The notes under the pieces: generated by a model | The model's database searches: none | What the model was told of the DNA's origin: nothing | What the model saw: only the letters and a program-made list of their open reading frames with translations | Translations under genes and position numbers: made by a program | Shown here: positions 15,397 to 25,679 of the stretch, piece after piece | Position numbering within the stretch: position 1 is the stretch's first letter | Layout: each line of letters begins with the position of its first letter | From: an uncultured Microbacterium sp. | Lineage (GTDB): Bacteria; Actinomycetota; Actinomycetes; Actinomycetales; Microbacteriaceae | Assembly (NCBI RefSeq): GCF_947489255.1 | Contig: NZ_CANLCY010000003.1 | Coordinates: forward strand, 248,001-312,000 | DNA length: 64,000 nt | Direction: 5' to 3'

Positions 15397-15929
15397 GTGG
15401 AACGCTCGAGCACGCGGGACCGCCGACCCGAGGCCGTTCCGATGCTGACGGTCTCGGTGACGGCGGCGGAGGCGAGGACGGCCGTCGCCATCCGGCCGGC
15501 CGCCACCGCTTCCCCGGCCGACTCGTACCACCGCGCGCTGGTGACGATCGGGCGTCCTCCGCCGCGCAGCACCCAGGCGTGCTTGGTGGCCGTGGGACCG
15601 CGCACGGCGCTCAACTGCAGGTCGGCGATGCGTCGCTGGTCGGCGACGGCCGCCTCGACGGCGGCGGCCGGCGAGGAGAACACCGCGGCGCACCGGGCGA
15701 GTTCGCGGTTGTTGGTCGCCAGCAGACGCCAGACGCCGAACACCCCCAGCGAGACCAGTCCGGCGCCGGGCACGACTTCCTCGGCGGCGATCGGGGAGGC
15801 GGCGAACTCGGGTAGGACGTACGAGCGGAAGAGCAGCCACGCGGCGAGTCGCGGATCGTAGGACGATCGGAAAGTGTCGAAGATCACGCGGCCCCGGCGG
15901 GCGGGCGCGACGGAGAGCTGGTCGCTCAC
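15393..15929 (-). CDS. Hypothetical protein with two weak YegP/DUF1508-like repeats, coupled to the kinase gene
   Basis: This 178-residue cytoplasmic protein has a GTG start preceded by AGGGG (7 nt), and its stop overlaps the kinase start by 4 bp. There is no signal peptide or membrane helix. Two segments, GVWRLLATNNRELARCAAVFSS and HAWVLRGGGRPIVTSARWYES, share a pattern of Trp, then a turn, then a Ser-containing strand, then an Ala-rich helix. This is reminiscent of the small DUF1508 (YegP) repeat, but the match is by eye only. Coupling to the kinase suggests a substrate or adaptor role, which is inference. Confidence 0.6.
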   Translation of the reverse strand: MSDQLSVAPARRGRVIFDTFRSSYDPRLAAWLLFRSYVLPEFAASPIAAEEVVPGAGLVSLGVFGVWRLLATNNRELARCAAVFSSPAAAVEAAVADQRRIADLQLSAVRGPTATKHAWVLRGGGRPIVTSARWYESAGEAVAAGRMATAVLASAAVTETVSIGTASGRRSRVLERST

Positions 15930-16035
15930 GGAATGGCCCCTGTCTGACGGACCTCTGTGCGGGACTTACGGGTCGTCCGGCACTGCTCCGCAGAGATGAA
16001 AGTGCTCCTCCCGCCTTGCCGCGCCGCGAGCAACG

Positions 16036-16054
16036 GGTGAACGCGCGGTTCACC
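16036..16054 (-). terminator. Hairpin downstream of recR made of GGTGAAC/GTTCACC arms
   Basis: GGTGAAC (16036-16042) and GTTCACC (16048-16054) form a perfect 7-bp stem with a 5-nt loop, 82 nt after the recR stop and about 107 nt before the next gene start. It may end the dnaX-recR transcript. The arms also equal a Pho-box half-site in each orientation, so a regulatory role cannot be excluded. The rest of 15930-16135 shows nothing else. Confidence 0.45.
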
Positions 16055-16135
16055 ACCCCGCAACGGATGACGCACGCGCGCGGCACGGGCATCGCTCGCC
16101 GGACACCGCGACGGCTCGACGCGCTGGAGGGGTGG

Positions 16136-16728
<593 letters not shown>

Positions 16729-16729
<1 letters not shown>

Positions 16730-19700
16730 CAGCTGAACCTCGTCGGGGGCTCGTAGGGTTCGTCGCGCACGTACGTGGCGCCGAGCATCTGCCGCACCAC
16801 GGCCTCGCCGTAGCGCTGCACGCCGCCGCGAAGCGGAGCCATGCGGGGCACGACGACGGGAGGCAGCGGCGCCTCGGTCTCGTCGGCGGGCGGGATGACG
16901 TCGTCGTCGTCGACCTCGTCGGGCGCGGGCACCGACGGCGCGACCTCGCGCGGGGGCAGCACCGCCCCGGAGGGCGGCGCGGTCTGCGCGGGTTCGACCA
17001 CCGCGTCGTCGGGCTCGTCGTCGACGGCTAGGGCGGTGGGCGCTCCCCCGTCCGACGACGGGATGGGGGCGACCGCCCACTCCGTCACCGAGGAAGCGTA
17101 GGGTGCCGAGGTCGACGGGCTTCGCGGACCGGATGCCGGAGCGACCGGGCCACGGGTGCTCCCCGGTCCGGACGACGGGGCGTCGGCCGGCCGTCGCGGG
17201 GAGCCGCCCGGACCGCCATCGCCGTCGAGGCGCGCGAGGTACTTCACGCGAACACCCAGGACCGCCTGGATCGCCTGACGCAGGTCTTCGCTCGGACCGC
17301 CCTCGGGGGTGCGGGTCTTGAACGCCGTGAGGTCTGCCGCGGTGCGGAAGGCCAGGGTGAGCACGTCGGCGTCGAAGGCGGCGACGGTGGCCGTGGACAC
17401 CACCAGCCACGACGACCTGCTCGACACATCGAGCTGGCCGAGCACCTCGGGCCACGCGTCTCGCACGTGGCCCAATTCGATCGGGCCGACGGGGATCGCG
17501 GGCGGGGTCGGCGCGGTCGGCTCGAGAGGCGTGGGGTCGTCGGTGGCGGCGCTGGCGTCCGTCGGTGCGGACGACATCGGACGGTCGGATGCCGGGGTGA
17601 GACGCGCCGCACGGGAGGTGTGCGCGGACGCCTCAGGAGTGCCGGGGCTCCCGGTCGACGTGGTCGGGGGCGTCGCGTCAGCGGGGGCTGGCGCCTCGGA
17701 GACCGCGGTCGCCTCGAAGGTAGCGGCCGCCTCGGACGGCGCACTCGGCTCGGACGCGGATGCGTCGGAGGGGGCGGTCGCATCTGTGGACGGTGCGCCC
17801 TCCGCGGCGGAGCGCGATGCACCGGGTGCCGGCGCCGCCGCGACCTGCGAACCGGGCGTCGGGGCCAGGTCGAAGGGGTGCGCGTCACCGTCGTCGTCGA
17901 AGGGCGGTGGTGCATCGTCGTCGGTGAACGGCGGCGGCGCGTCGTCGTCGGCGGCGAGAGACGGCTCGGAGCCGGCGGGCGTCGCCGACGCGCTCGGCGC
18001 GATCTTCGGACGGGCGGAAGCCGCGTGAGCGCCCCGCGGGCTCGGGGCTGCAGGCGGGGCGGCATCCGTCTGCGACCGGTCCGACGCCGCGCCGGGGTCG
18101 GCGATACCGGGAGCAGCCGGGGGCGCCGACGCGGGAGCAGGGGACGCGACCGTCGATGCATCGCCGGGTGCGGCCACGGTCGGTGCGGCTGCGGGCGACA
18201 CCGCGGGTGCGGCACCCGGCGACGCCACCGTGGGCGCTGCGACACCGGGCGACGCCACCTTCGGCGACGCGTCGGGGGCCGCCACGGTCGGGGCGGCGAC
18301 ACCGGGCGACGCCACCCTCGGCGACGCGCCGGGCGAGGCGACGGCGGGCGAGGCGACGGTCGGCGAGGCGACACTCGGCGCGGCAACGCTCGGCGAGGCG
18401 ACGCCGGGGGCGGCGATGCGCGGTGCGCCCGGCGACGCGATCGCGGGCGACGCGGCCGCGGGAGCGGCGACGCGCGGGGTGGGCGTCGTTCCCCCGCTGT
18501 GCCGATCGGCGACGCCGGGGGCGGCGATGTCGGCGGCGGGCGAGGCCGGACGCCCGGTCGCGGGGGCGACGGGAGCGGAGGCTCCTGCGTGCGCGACGTC
18601 GAGACCGTGGGCTGTCGCCGGGGCGGTGCCCTGCGCGACGCCGGCGTGGGTGAGCACGCGGGCGACGAGGAGCTCGAGCTGCAGACGCGGAGAGGTGGCC
18701 CCGGTCATCTCGTCGAGCGCGGCGACCACGAGGTCGGCCGTCCGCGAGAGGCGATGCACGCCGAAGGCGGTGGCCTGTCGCGCCATGCGCTCGAGCTCGT
18801 CGTCGGGGACGCCGCGCAGAACGGCCGAGGCCCCCGCGCCGGTGGCGGCCACGACGATCAGATCGCGCAGGCGCTCGAGCAGGTCGTCGACGAAGCGGCG
18901 CGGGTCTTGACCGGTCTGCACGACACGGTCGACCGCGGCGAACGCCCCTCCCCCGTCTCCGGCGGCGAACGCGTCGACGACCTCGTCGAGGAGCTCGGAG
19001 TGCGTGTAGCCCAGCAGCGCGACGGCTCGCTCGTAGCGCACGAGCACGTGGCCTTCGGCATCCGCGTCGCTGCCGGCGATGAGCTGGTCGAGCAGCGACA
19101 GCGTGTCGCGGGGCGACCCTCCCCCGGCGCGGACGACGAGCGGCAGCACTCCCGCTTCGACGTCGACGCCCTCGCTCTCGCAGAGCTCTTGCACGTACTC
19201 GAGCATGGCCGCGGGCGGGACGAGGCGGAACGGATAGTGATGGGTGCGCGAGCGGATGGTGCCGAGCACCTTCTCGGGCTCGGTGGTCGCGAAGATGAAC
19301 TTCACGTGCGCGGGGGGCTCCTCGACGAGCTTCAGCAGGGCGTTGAACCCCTGCTGGGTGACCATGTGCGCCTCATCGAGGATGAAGATCTTGAAGCGGT
19401 CGCGGGCGGGCGCGAAGATGGCCCGCTCCCGCAGGTCGCGCGCGTCGTCGACGCCGTTGTGGCTCGCCGCGTCGATCTCGACGACATCGAGGGATCCGCC
19501 GCCGCCGCGACCGAGCTCGACGCAGCTGTCGCACACGCCGCAGGGGGTGTCGGTGGGACCGGCCGCGCAGTTGAGGCAGCGCGCCAGAATGCGGGCCGAC
19601 GTGGTCTTTCCGCAGCCGCGCGGACCGGAGAACAGATACGCGTGACCCACGCGGTCGCTGCGCAGGGCGGTCATGAGCGGTTCGGTCACCTGCGACTGCC

Positions 19701-19755
19701 CGATCATCTCGCCGAACGCCTCGGGGCGGTATCGGCGGTACAGGGCTGTCGTCAC
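16729..19755 (-). CDS. dnaX: DNA polymerase III subunit gamma/tau
   Basis: The 1008-residue product has the conserved N-terminal clamp-loader ATPase (about 1-360): [16 protein letters not shown], Walker [11 protein letters not shown], zinc-binding CLNC...CGVCDSC, Walker B ILDEAHM, sensor residues in [18 protein letters not shown], and helix-bundle domain III. From about residue 380 to 740 there is a low-complexity Ala/Ser/Pro/Val linker with many copies of a [13 protein letters not shown] unit, then an acidic stretch. A C-terminal tau-like domain begins near [17 protein letters not shown]. The protein is unusually long because of this linker. The GTG start is probably leaderless: TAGGCT lies 6 nt upstream. 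I saw no slippery frameshift site that would make a separate gamma form. Confidence 0.96.
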
Positions 19756-19761
19756 CCCTCC

Positions 19762-19767
19762 AGCCTA
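19762..19767 (-). promoter_or_regulatory. Leaderless -10 element for dnaX
   Basis: TAGGCT on the minus strand is followed by 6 nt and then the GTG start of dnaX, so the transcript would begin at or next to the start codon. The same TAGGCT-N6-GTG layout precedes pta. Confidence 0.6.
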
Positions 19768-19845
19768 CGGCGTCCCTCCGACATCGCTCCCGTGACCGAC
19801 CCCGACCGGGTGCGCACCGCGCGCGCCGGCACAGGAGATCGCGCC

Positions 19846-20084
19846 GGAGCAGGCCGATGCCCGCGGCATCCGTCCTGTTCTCGGCGGATCCCCTGCTCCC
19901 GGCGACCAGCGCCGCTCGGGCGACGCCGCGAACCATCGCACGTCGTGCGACCGAGACGTCCCGCGCGTCGCCGCACGCCCGCGGCCGCGGCCCCGGCCCC
20001 GGCCCCGGCGCCGGAATCACCCCGGGGCAGGCCGATCGCGCGGCATCCGTCCTGCTCTCAGCGGATCCCCTGTTCTCGACGACC
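19846..20084. repeat. Two imperfect direct copies of a ~61-bp intergenic sequence
   Basis: 19846-19907 and 20024-20084 share most of their bases (each contains GCAGGCCGAT, GCGGCATCCGTCCTG and GCGGATCCCCTG), about 178 bp apart. They lie in the 450-nt gap between dnaX and the GH65 gene. Between them is a GGCCCC-rich simple stretch (19981-20012). I see no gene in this gap. Confidence 0.75.
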
Positions 20085-20163
20085 CACGTCGACGTCCCGG
20101 GGCCGGCCGGCCGATGCCCCCTCGAAAGCGGGAGACGACCGTTCCCGCCGCCGCGACGACGAA

Positions 20164-20195
20164 CGCGGCGACACCCCCGAAGGAGTGACGCCGCG
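20164..20195 (-). terminator. Hairpin downstream of the GH65 gene
   Basis: CGCGGCG (20164-20170) pairs with CGCCGCG (20189-20195), extended by CAC/GTG inside the loop. The hairpin is 13 nt past the GH65 stop, a fitting position for transcription termination. Confidence 0.5.
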
Positions 20196-20207
20196 TCCGA
20201 GCGGGAG

Positions 20208-22745
20208 TCAGAAGCCGCCGTCGAGACCCACCGCGATGGGCGATTCGTCGTCGCTCACGATGGGAATCGTCGCGGTGACGATGGGCACCGATGCCGAGAG
20301 CAGGGTGCCGTCCTCGCGCACCGAGCCCTCGAGCTGGCGGATGGACGGACGGCCCGGCCGCACCGGACCCTGACCGTGCAGGGCCACGCGAACGGTCTCG
20401 CCCGGCGCCACGGTGTAGTCGACGTCGCGCACCGCGAAAGCGACCGTGCCGCCCTCTCCCCCGGCCCGCAGCGTCAGGGCCGAGGCGGTGAGGGTGACGT
20501 CGAGCCGCGTGCCGTGCCAGTGCAGCACGTATGACAGCTCCGGCCAGTCGGCCGGGAGGCGCGGGTCGAAGGTCAGCCGACCGAAGTGGTCGCGCATGCC
20601 GCCGAAGCCGCTCACGAGCGCCGTCCACACCCCACCGGCCGAGGCGACGTGCACGCCGTCGGAGGCGTTGTGGTGCAGGTCGCCGAGGTCGACGAACGCG
20701 GCCTGGCGGAAGTACTCCAGCGCGAGGTCCTGATAGCCCACCTCGGCGGCGAGGATCGACTGCACGACCGCCGACAGCGTGGAGTCGCCGGTGGTCAGCG
20801 GGTCGTAGTACTCGAAGTCGGCGAGCTTCTCGGCATCCGTGAAGTGATTGCCCTGGAGGAACAGCGCGAGCACCACGTCGGCCTGCTTGAGCACCTGGTA
20901 CCGGTAGATCACCAGGGGGTGGAAGTGCAGCAGCAGCGGGCGCTGGTCGGGCGGGGTGTTCTCGAGGTCCCAGATCTCGCGTTCGAGGAACACGGCGTCC
21001 TGGGGATGGATGCCGAGGGCCTCGCTGAACGGGATGTGCATGGCCTCGGCCGCCTTCTCCCACCGCTCGGGCTCCGAAGGGTCGAGGTTCATGCGGTCGG
21101 CCATGTGCGCGTAGGCCTCGGGGTCGTTCTCGGCGAGGTCGCGCACCGTGCGCGCGGCGAAGCGGAGGTTGAAGCGCGCCATGACGTTGGTGAACAGGTT
21201 GTCGTTGACGACGGTGGTGTACTCGTCGGGCCCGGTCACGCCGTGGATGTGGAACGAGTCGTGCTCGCCATCGGCGGCGGCGTCGCTGGAGCGCCAGAAG
21301 CCGAGCGTCGACCACAGGCGCGCCGTGTCGACGGCGATGTCGACGCCCTCGCGGGCCAGGAACTCCTCGTCGCCGGTGGCGCGGACGTACTTCGCGAGGG
21401 CGAAGGCGACGTCGGCGTTGATGTGGTACTGCGCGGTGCCGGCGGCGTAGTACGCCGAGGCCTCTTCGCCGTTGATCGTGCGCCAGGGGAAGAGGGCGCC
21501 GGCCTCGTTGAGCTGGTGCGCGCGCTTGCGGGACGCGGGAAGCATCAGATAGCGCATGCGCAGGGCGTTGCGCGCCCACAGCGGCGACGTGTACGCGAGG
21601 AACGGCAGGACGTAGACCTCGGTGTCCCAGAAGTAGTGGCCGCTGTACCCCGACCCGGTCACGCCCTTCGCGGGCACGCCCTGGCCGTCGGCGCGGGCCG
21701 CGGCCTGCGCCAGCTGGAACAGGCACCAGCGGGTGGCCTGCTGCAGGTCGCCGTGGCCGCCGATGCGCACGTCGGAGCGGTCCCAGAAGTCGGCGTACCA
21801 GGCGATCTGCTGCTCGACGAGGCGGTCGATGCCCGTCTCGACGGCGCGGTCGAGGGTGCGGCGGCAGCGGTCGAGGAGTTCGCCCGTGGGCACGCCGCGC
21901 GACGTGTGGTAGCTCACCAGCTTGGTGATGGTGGTGGGCACGCCGGCGCGCGCGTGCACGCGGTAGACGTTCTTCGCGATGTCGGGCTCGATCAGACGAC
22001 GCGACGTGTACTCGTTCTGCGTGTCGACGAGGTGGTCGGCGATGACGGCCAGGGTCATGCCCGATTCGCTGACCTCGTAGCTCAAAGCAGAGCGTTCGCC
22101 GTCCTGCCAGTACTCGCGCGGCTGGAGCACGCGATCGCTGAGCTTCTCGGTCTTGCGCGGGTCGAACCCGGATTGCGGGGTTGCCATCGGCGAGCCGCCG
22201 TAGATGCCCTCGCCGTCTTGGCGGTTGAGCAGCTGACTGCTGACGGTGACCGGCGCGTCGGAATCGAGGACGGTGACGGTCAGGCGCAGCACGGCGAGGT
22301 GCTTCTCGTCGAACGACACGAAGCGCTCGTCCTGGATGCGCACGCGCTTGCCCGAGGGCGTCACCCACAGGATGTCGCGGCGGAGGATGCCCTGGCGCAT
22401 GTCGAGCACGCGCTCGTACTCGCGCACGTCGGCGACGTCGAGCGAGAGCGGCTCGTCGTCGACGTAGACGCGCAGGACTTTGGCATCCGGTGCGTTGATG
22501 ATCGTCTGGCCGACCTCGGCGAAGCCGTAGGCCTGCTCGGCGTGACGGATCGGGAAGGTCTCGTGGAAGCCATTGATGAACGTGCCCTGCTCGAGGGCGA
22601 AGCGTCCTTCGATGGAGTTGCCGCGCAGGCCCAGGTAGCCGTTGCCGACGGCGAAGAGGGTCTCGGTGACCCCCACGTCGTCGAGCGAGAACTGGGTCTC
22701 GACGAGTCGCCACTCGTCGATGGGGAAGCGATCGCGATCGATCAT
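20208..22745 (-). CDS. Glycoside hydrolase family 65 disaccharide phosphorylase (maltose/trehalose/kojibiose phosphorylase type)
   Basis: The 845-residue protein starts at ATG 22745 and matches GH65 in length and order. It has an N-terminal beta-sandwich (TLFAVGNGYLGLRGNSIEG), then the (alpha/alpha)6 catalytic barrel with GSGYSGHYFWDTEVYVLPF and the catalytic acid in GVTGPDEYTT (Glu508), VNDNLFTNVMARFNL, and then the C-terminal beta domain. GH65 phosphorylases cleave alpha-linked glucose disaccharides with phosphate, releasing beta-glucose 1-phosphate. The beta-phosphoglucomutase gene 122 nt upstream, which converts this product to glucose 6-phosphate, strongly supports a phosphorylase rather than a hydrolase. 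The exact disaccharide cannot be read from sequence. Confidence 0.92.
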   Translation of the reverse strand: MIDRDRFPIDEWRLVETQFSLDDVGVTETLFAVGNGYLGLRGNSIEGRFALEQGTFINGFHETFPIRHAEQAYGFAEVGQTIINAPDAKVLRVYVDDEPLSLDVADVREYERVLDMRQGILRRDILWVTPSGKRVRIQDERFVSFDEKHLAVLRLTVTVLDSDAPVTVSSQLLNRQDGEGIYGGSPMATPQSGFDPRKTEKLSDRVLQPREYWQDGERSALSYEVSESGMTLAVIADHLVDTQNEYTSRRLIEPDIAKNVYRVHARAGVPTTITKLVSYHTSRGVPTGELLDRCRRTLDRAVETGIDRLVEQQIAWYADFWDRSDVRIGGHGDLQQATRWCLFQLAQAAARADGQGVPAKGVTGSGYSGHYFWDTEVYVLPFLAYTSPLWARNALRMRYLMLPASRKRAHQLNEAGALFPWRTINGEEASAYYAAGTAQYHINADVAFALAKYVRATGDEEFLAREGVDIAVDTARLWSTLGFWRSSDAAADGEHDSFHIHGVTGPDEYTTVVNDNLFTNVMARFNLRFAARTVRDLAENDPEAYAHMADRMNLDPSEPERWEKAAEAMHIPFSEALGIHPQDAVFLEREIWDLENTPPDQRPLLLHFHPLVIYRYQVLKQADVVLALFLQGNHFTDAEKLADFEYYDPLTTGDSTLSAVVQSILAAEVGYQDLALEYFRQAAFVDLGDLHHNASDGVHVASAGGVWTALVSGFGGMRDHFGRLTFDPRLPADWPELSYVLHWHGTRLDVTLTASALTLRAGGEGGTVAFAVRDVDYTVAPGETVRVALHGQGPVRPGRPSIRQLEGSVREDGTLLSASVPIVTATIPIVSDDESPIAVGLDGGF

Positions 22746-22866
22746 CGGGCGTGCCTTCCGGTGGCGGGTTCAGGTCGGAGCGCGACGGCATCGAGCCGTC
22801 GGCACGGGTGGTGCACGGTCTCGCCGCTCGGGAACGGCGACGGGGGCGCCGCGCGCAGGCGACGGC

Positions 22867-23601
22867 TCAGTCTACGAACGCGGAGAGGTCGTCGACGACC
22901 ACGGTCGCGCCGGCTGTGGAGAGGTCGTCGGCGCCGACGCCGCGGTCCACGCCCACCACGACGCCGTACCCGGCCGCGACGGCCGATCGCACGCCGCTGA
23001 GGGCGTCCTCGACCGCGACCGACCGCGCGGGATCGACGCCCAGCATGCGAGCCGCCTCGGCGAACACGTCGGGGGCGGGCTTGGATGCCAGGTGGTCGCG
23101 CTCGGCGACCACGCCGTCCATCACGACGGGGAACCGGTCGCGCAGGCCCGCGGCCTCGAGCACCTCGACGGCGTTCTTCGAGCTCGACACGACAGCGATC
23201 GGGGTGCCGGCGGCCTGGAGCACGTCGAGGAGGGCGACGGACCCGGGATAGGGCCGGATGCCCTCGCTGCGGAGGATGCGCGAGAACACCTCGTTCTTGC
23301 GGTTGCCCACCCCGCAGACGGTGTCTTCGCTCGGGTCGTCCGACGGGTCGCCCCACGGCACCTCCACGTCGCGGCTGCGCAGCAGACTGGCCACGCCGTC
23401 GTAGCGCTTCTTGCCGTCGACGTACTCGAAGTAGTCGCGATCGGTGTACGCCGGCTCGATCTTCCACGCCGCGAAGAGCTCGTCGAACATCGTCTTCCAC
23501 GCGCGCATGTGCACCTCGGCGGTGGGGGTGAGGACCCCGTCGAGGTCGAACAGCACGCCGTCGAAAGACGTGAGGTCGGGCAGGTCGGGGCTGTCGGTCA
23601 C
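22867..23601 (-). CDS. pgmB: Beta-phosphoglucomutase (HAD family)
   Basis: This 244-residue HAD protein has the nucleophile motif FDLDGVLT near residue 18, a helical cap domain (AEVHMRAWKTMF, FEYVDGKKRYDGV), motif II VVSSSKNA, the Lys of motif III in LASKPAPDVF and the acidic motif IV SVAVEDALSG. The FEYVDGK/R..GV cap segment is typical of beta-phosphoglucomutases. GTG 23601 has GGAG 6 nt upstream. It interconverts beta-glucose 1-phosphate and glucose 6-phosphate, and lies directly upstream of the GH65 phosphorylase that would supply the substrate. Confidence 0.93.
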   Translation of the reverse strand: MTDSPDLPDLTSFDGVLFDLDGVLTPTAEVHMRAWKTMFDELFAAWKIEPAYTDRDYFEYVDGKKRYDGVASLLRSRDVEVPWGDPSDDPSEDTVCGVGNRKNEVFSRILRSEGIRPYPGSVALLDVLQAAGTPIAVVSSSKNAVEVLEAAGLRDRFPVVMDGVVAERDHLASKPAPDVFAEAARMLGVDPARSVAVEDALSGVRSAVAAGYGVVVGVDRGVGADDLSTAGATVVVDDLSAFVD

Positions 23602-23687
23602 GGCGTGCTCCAGATCGGGGTGTGCGGTGGCGCGAGCGCCCGGAGCGCCGCTCCTCCAGCGTAGTGGCGGGGCGGCGCTGCGAGGGG

Positions 23688-24845
23688 CTACCGCGCGGCG
23701 ACCGAGAGGGCGCGTCCGCCGATCCAGACCTCCGACGGATGCCAGTCGGCATCCCACTGCACGAGGTCGGCCACCGCGCCCTCGGCGACGTGACCGATGT
23801 CGGTGCGGCCCAGCGAGCGAGCGGCGTTCTCGGTGCACGCCGAGAGGACGGCCGCGGGGTCGAGCCCCGCGGCGATCATGCGGCGCACGCCCTCGTCGAG
23901 GACGATGCCGGCCCCGGCGATCGTGCCGTCGCGCCGACGCCCGAGCCCGTGGGCGTCGTTGGCGACCGGTTGCCCGCCGAAGTCGCACCAGCGGCCGGGC
24001 TCGAGCCCGGCCGTGACGATCGCGTCGGTGACGCCCACCGTGCGTCGCCCGGCCGAGGCGAGCACGAGGGAGACCACGCTCGGGTCGAGGTGCTGCGCGT
24101 CGATGATCGTGCCGACGAAGAAGCGGTCGTCGGAGAGCACGGCGCCGGGAACCCCGGGCTCGCGGGGTTTGAGCGGACGCTGCGCGTTGAAGACGTGGGT
24201 GGTCATCGTGGCTCCGGCGTCGCCCGCCGCGTGCACCTGCGCCGCTGTCGCGTCGCTGTGCCCGACCGCGACGACGTACCCGTCCGCCGCCAGTCGACGA
24301 ACGGCCTCGAGCGCACCGGGGAGCTCGGGGGCGAGGGTGACCGTGCGCAGCGCGGCGCGCGCGGCGGGACGCTCGAGCAGGGCGTCGAGGTGGGCGCGGG
24401 AGGGCGCGAGCATGAGATCGGCGCGGTGCGCGCCCTTGCGCGCGGGCGAGAGGAACGGACCCTCGAGATGCGCGCCGAGGACGCGCGCCACGGGCTCGTC
24501 GGCGAAGGCCTCTCGCGCGTGACCCACGCGCTCGAGTGCGGCGACGGTGTCGGGCAGGGGCGCGGTGATGACGGTCGGCTCGATCCCCGTGACCCCCCGC
24601 GCGGCGAGCCCCGCCAGGAGGGTCCGCCACCCCGCCTCGTCGGCGGCCGCGACGTCGACCCCGAACGAGCCGTTGACCTGGAGGTCGAGCATGCCCGCGG
24701 TCACGACGCCGTCGACGACGTCGTGGTCGACGATCTCGTCGCCCGTCGCCGGGCGGATGCGGGCGATCCGCTCCCCGGCGATCTCGAGGACCACCGGGCC
24801 CACGAACGCTCCGCCGATCAGCGCTCGAGCGGCACGCAGGCGCAT
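23688..24845 (-). CDS. nagA: N-acetylglucosamine-6-phosphate deacetylase
   Basis: ATG 24845 shares its A with the nagB stop (TGATG). The 385-residue amidohydrolase has the family landmarks VTAGMLDLQVNG, the metal-binding Glu in GAHLEGPFLSPARKGAH, metal His in VAVGHSDAT and TMTTHVFNAQRPLKPREPG, and the catalytic Asp in TVGVTDAIVTAG. The first metal site has QVNG where some homologues have HxHG, which is normal for NagA. It removes acetate from GlcNAc-6-phosphate to yield glucosamine-6-phosphate for NagB. The acetate could go to AckA-Pta encoded nearby. Confidence 0.95.
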   Translation of the reverse strand: MRLRAARALIGGAFVGPVVLEIAGERIARIRPATGDEIVDHDVVDGVVTAGMLDLQVNGSFGVDVAAADEAGWRTLLAGLAARGVTGIEPTVITAPLPDTVAALERVGHAREAFADEPVARVLGAHLEGPFLSPARKGAHRADLMLAPSRAHLDALLERPAARAALRTVTLAPELPGALEAVRRLAADGYVVAVGHSDATAAQVHAAGDAGATMTTHVFNAQRPLKPREPGVPGAVLSDDRFFVGTIIDAQHLDPSVVSLVLASAGRRTVGVTDAIVTAGLEPGRWCDFGGQPVANDAHGLGRRRDGTIAGAGIVLDEGVRRMIAAGLDPAAVLSACTENAARSLGRTDIGHVAEGAVADLVQWDADWHPSEVWIGGRALSVAAR

Positions 24846-25630
24846 CACAGCTCCTGCCCCGCCGGCTTTCCGGCGTAGGTCGCGCGGTAGTAGTCGACGA
24901 ACGCGAGCTGGCTCGCGGCGTCCTCGTCGACGACGACGGTCGCGTGCGGGTGCAGCTGGAGCACCGACGCGGGCCACCGTGCCGACACGGGCCCCTCGAC
25001 GGCCTCGCGCACCGCTTGCGCCTTGCCGCGGCCGAAGCCGAGCATGATCGCGTGACGACTGTCGAGGATCGTCGCCAGCCCCTGGGTGAGGCAGTGGGTC
25101 GGGACCTGGTCGATGTCGCCGTCGAAGAACCGGGCGTTGTCCTGCCGGGTGCGGGGGGTGAGCGTCTTCAGGCGCGTCCGACTCGCGAGGCTCGACATCG
25201 GCATGTTGAAGGCGAGGTGCCCGTCGGTTCCGATGCCGAGAATCTGCAGGTCGATGCCTCCCGCTGCGCGGATGAGCTCTTCGTAGGCGGGTCCGGCCTC
25301 CAGCGGTGCCACGTCGAGATCGCCGGGACCGACGATCGCGTCGGGGGCGAAGTCCACGTGCTGCTCGAGCTCGGTGCGGATGAATTCGCGGTAGCGCTCG
25401 GGGTGCCCTGCGGGCAGCCCGACGTACTCGTCGAGCAGGAACGCCCGGACCCTCGCGAAGCTCAAGCCCTCGTCGCGATGACGACGTGCGAGCTCGCGGT
25501 ACACCGGCAGCGGCGTGGAACCGGTGGCCAATCCCAGCACCGCCGACGGGGTGGCGTGCAGCAGCGCCGAGTAGGCGTCCGCGACGACGCGGGCCGCGTC
25601 TTCGGGGGTGGGGACGACGACGACCTCCAT
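24845..25630 (-). CDS. nagB: Glucosamine-6-phosphate deaminase, with an active-site substitution
   Basis: The 261-residue protein has the NagB motifs LGLATGSTPLPVY, LLDEYVGL (proton-acceptor Asp), GTDGHLAFN and SSLASRTRLKTL. ATG 25630 is preceded by GAGGGGG. It converts glucosamine-6-phosphate to fructose-6-phosphate and ammonia. Asp136 and His138 match the E. coli ring-opening residues Asp141 and His143. The residue matching E. coli Glu148, which assists ring opening, is Met143 (FNMP instead of FNEP). The enzyme may be slower or tuned differently; the gene is otherwise intact and correctly placed between the PTS and nagA. Confidence 0.92.
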   Translation of the reverse strand: MEVVVVPTPEDAARVVADAYSALLHATPSAVLGLATGSTPLPVYRELARRHRDEGLSFARVRAFLLDEYVGLPAGHPERYREFIRTELEQHVDFAPDAIVGPGDLDVAPLEAGPAYEELIRAAGGIDLQILGIGTDGHLAFNMPMSSLASRTRLKTLTPRTRQDNARFFDGDIDQVPTHCLTQGLATILDSRHAIMLGFGRGKAQAVREAVEGPVSARWPASVLQLHPHATVVVDEDAASQLAFVDYYRATYAGKPAGQEL

Positions 25631-25679
25631 CAGCGGCCCCCTCTCGCTCGGGCGCCGCGGGCGCGGCATCCGGTGTTCA

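Noticed and set aside
18100..18480. Repeated units that could look like a CRISPR or minisatellite
   Set aside because: The units are in frame inside dnaX and encode the VASPGVAAP linker; no spacers or constant repeats.
17467..20373. Plus-strand open frame of 968 codons opposite dnaX
   Set aside because: Antisense shadow of the repeat-rich dnaX gene; translation is Arg/Gly-rich with no fold.
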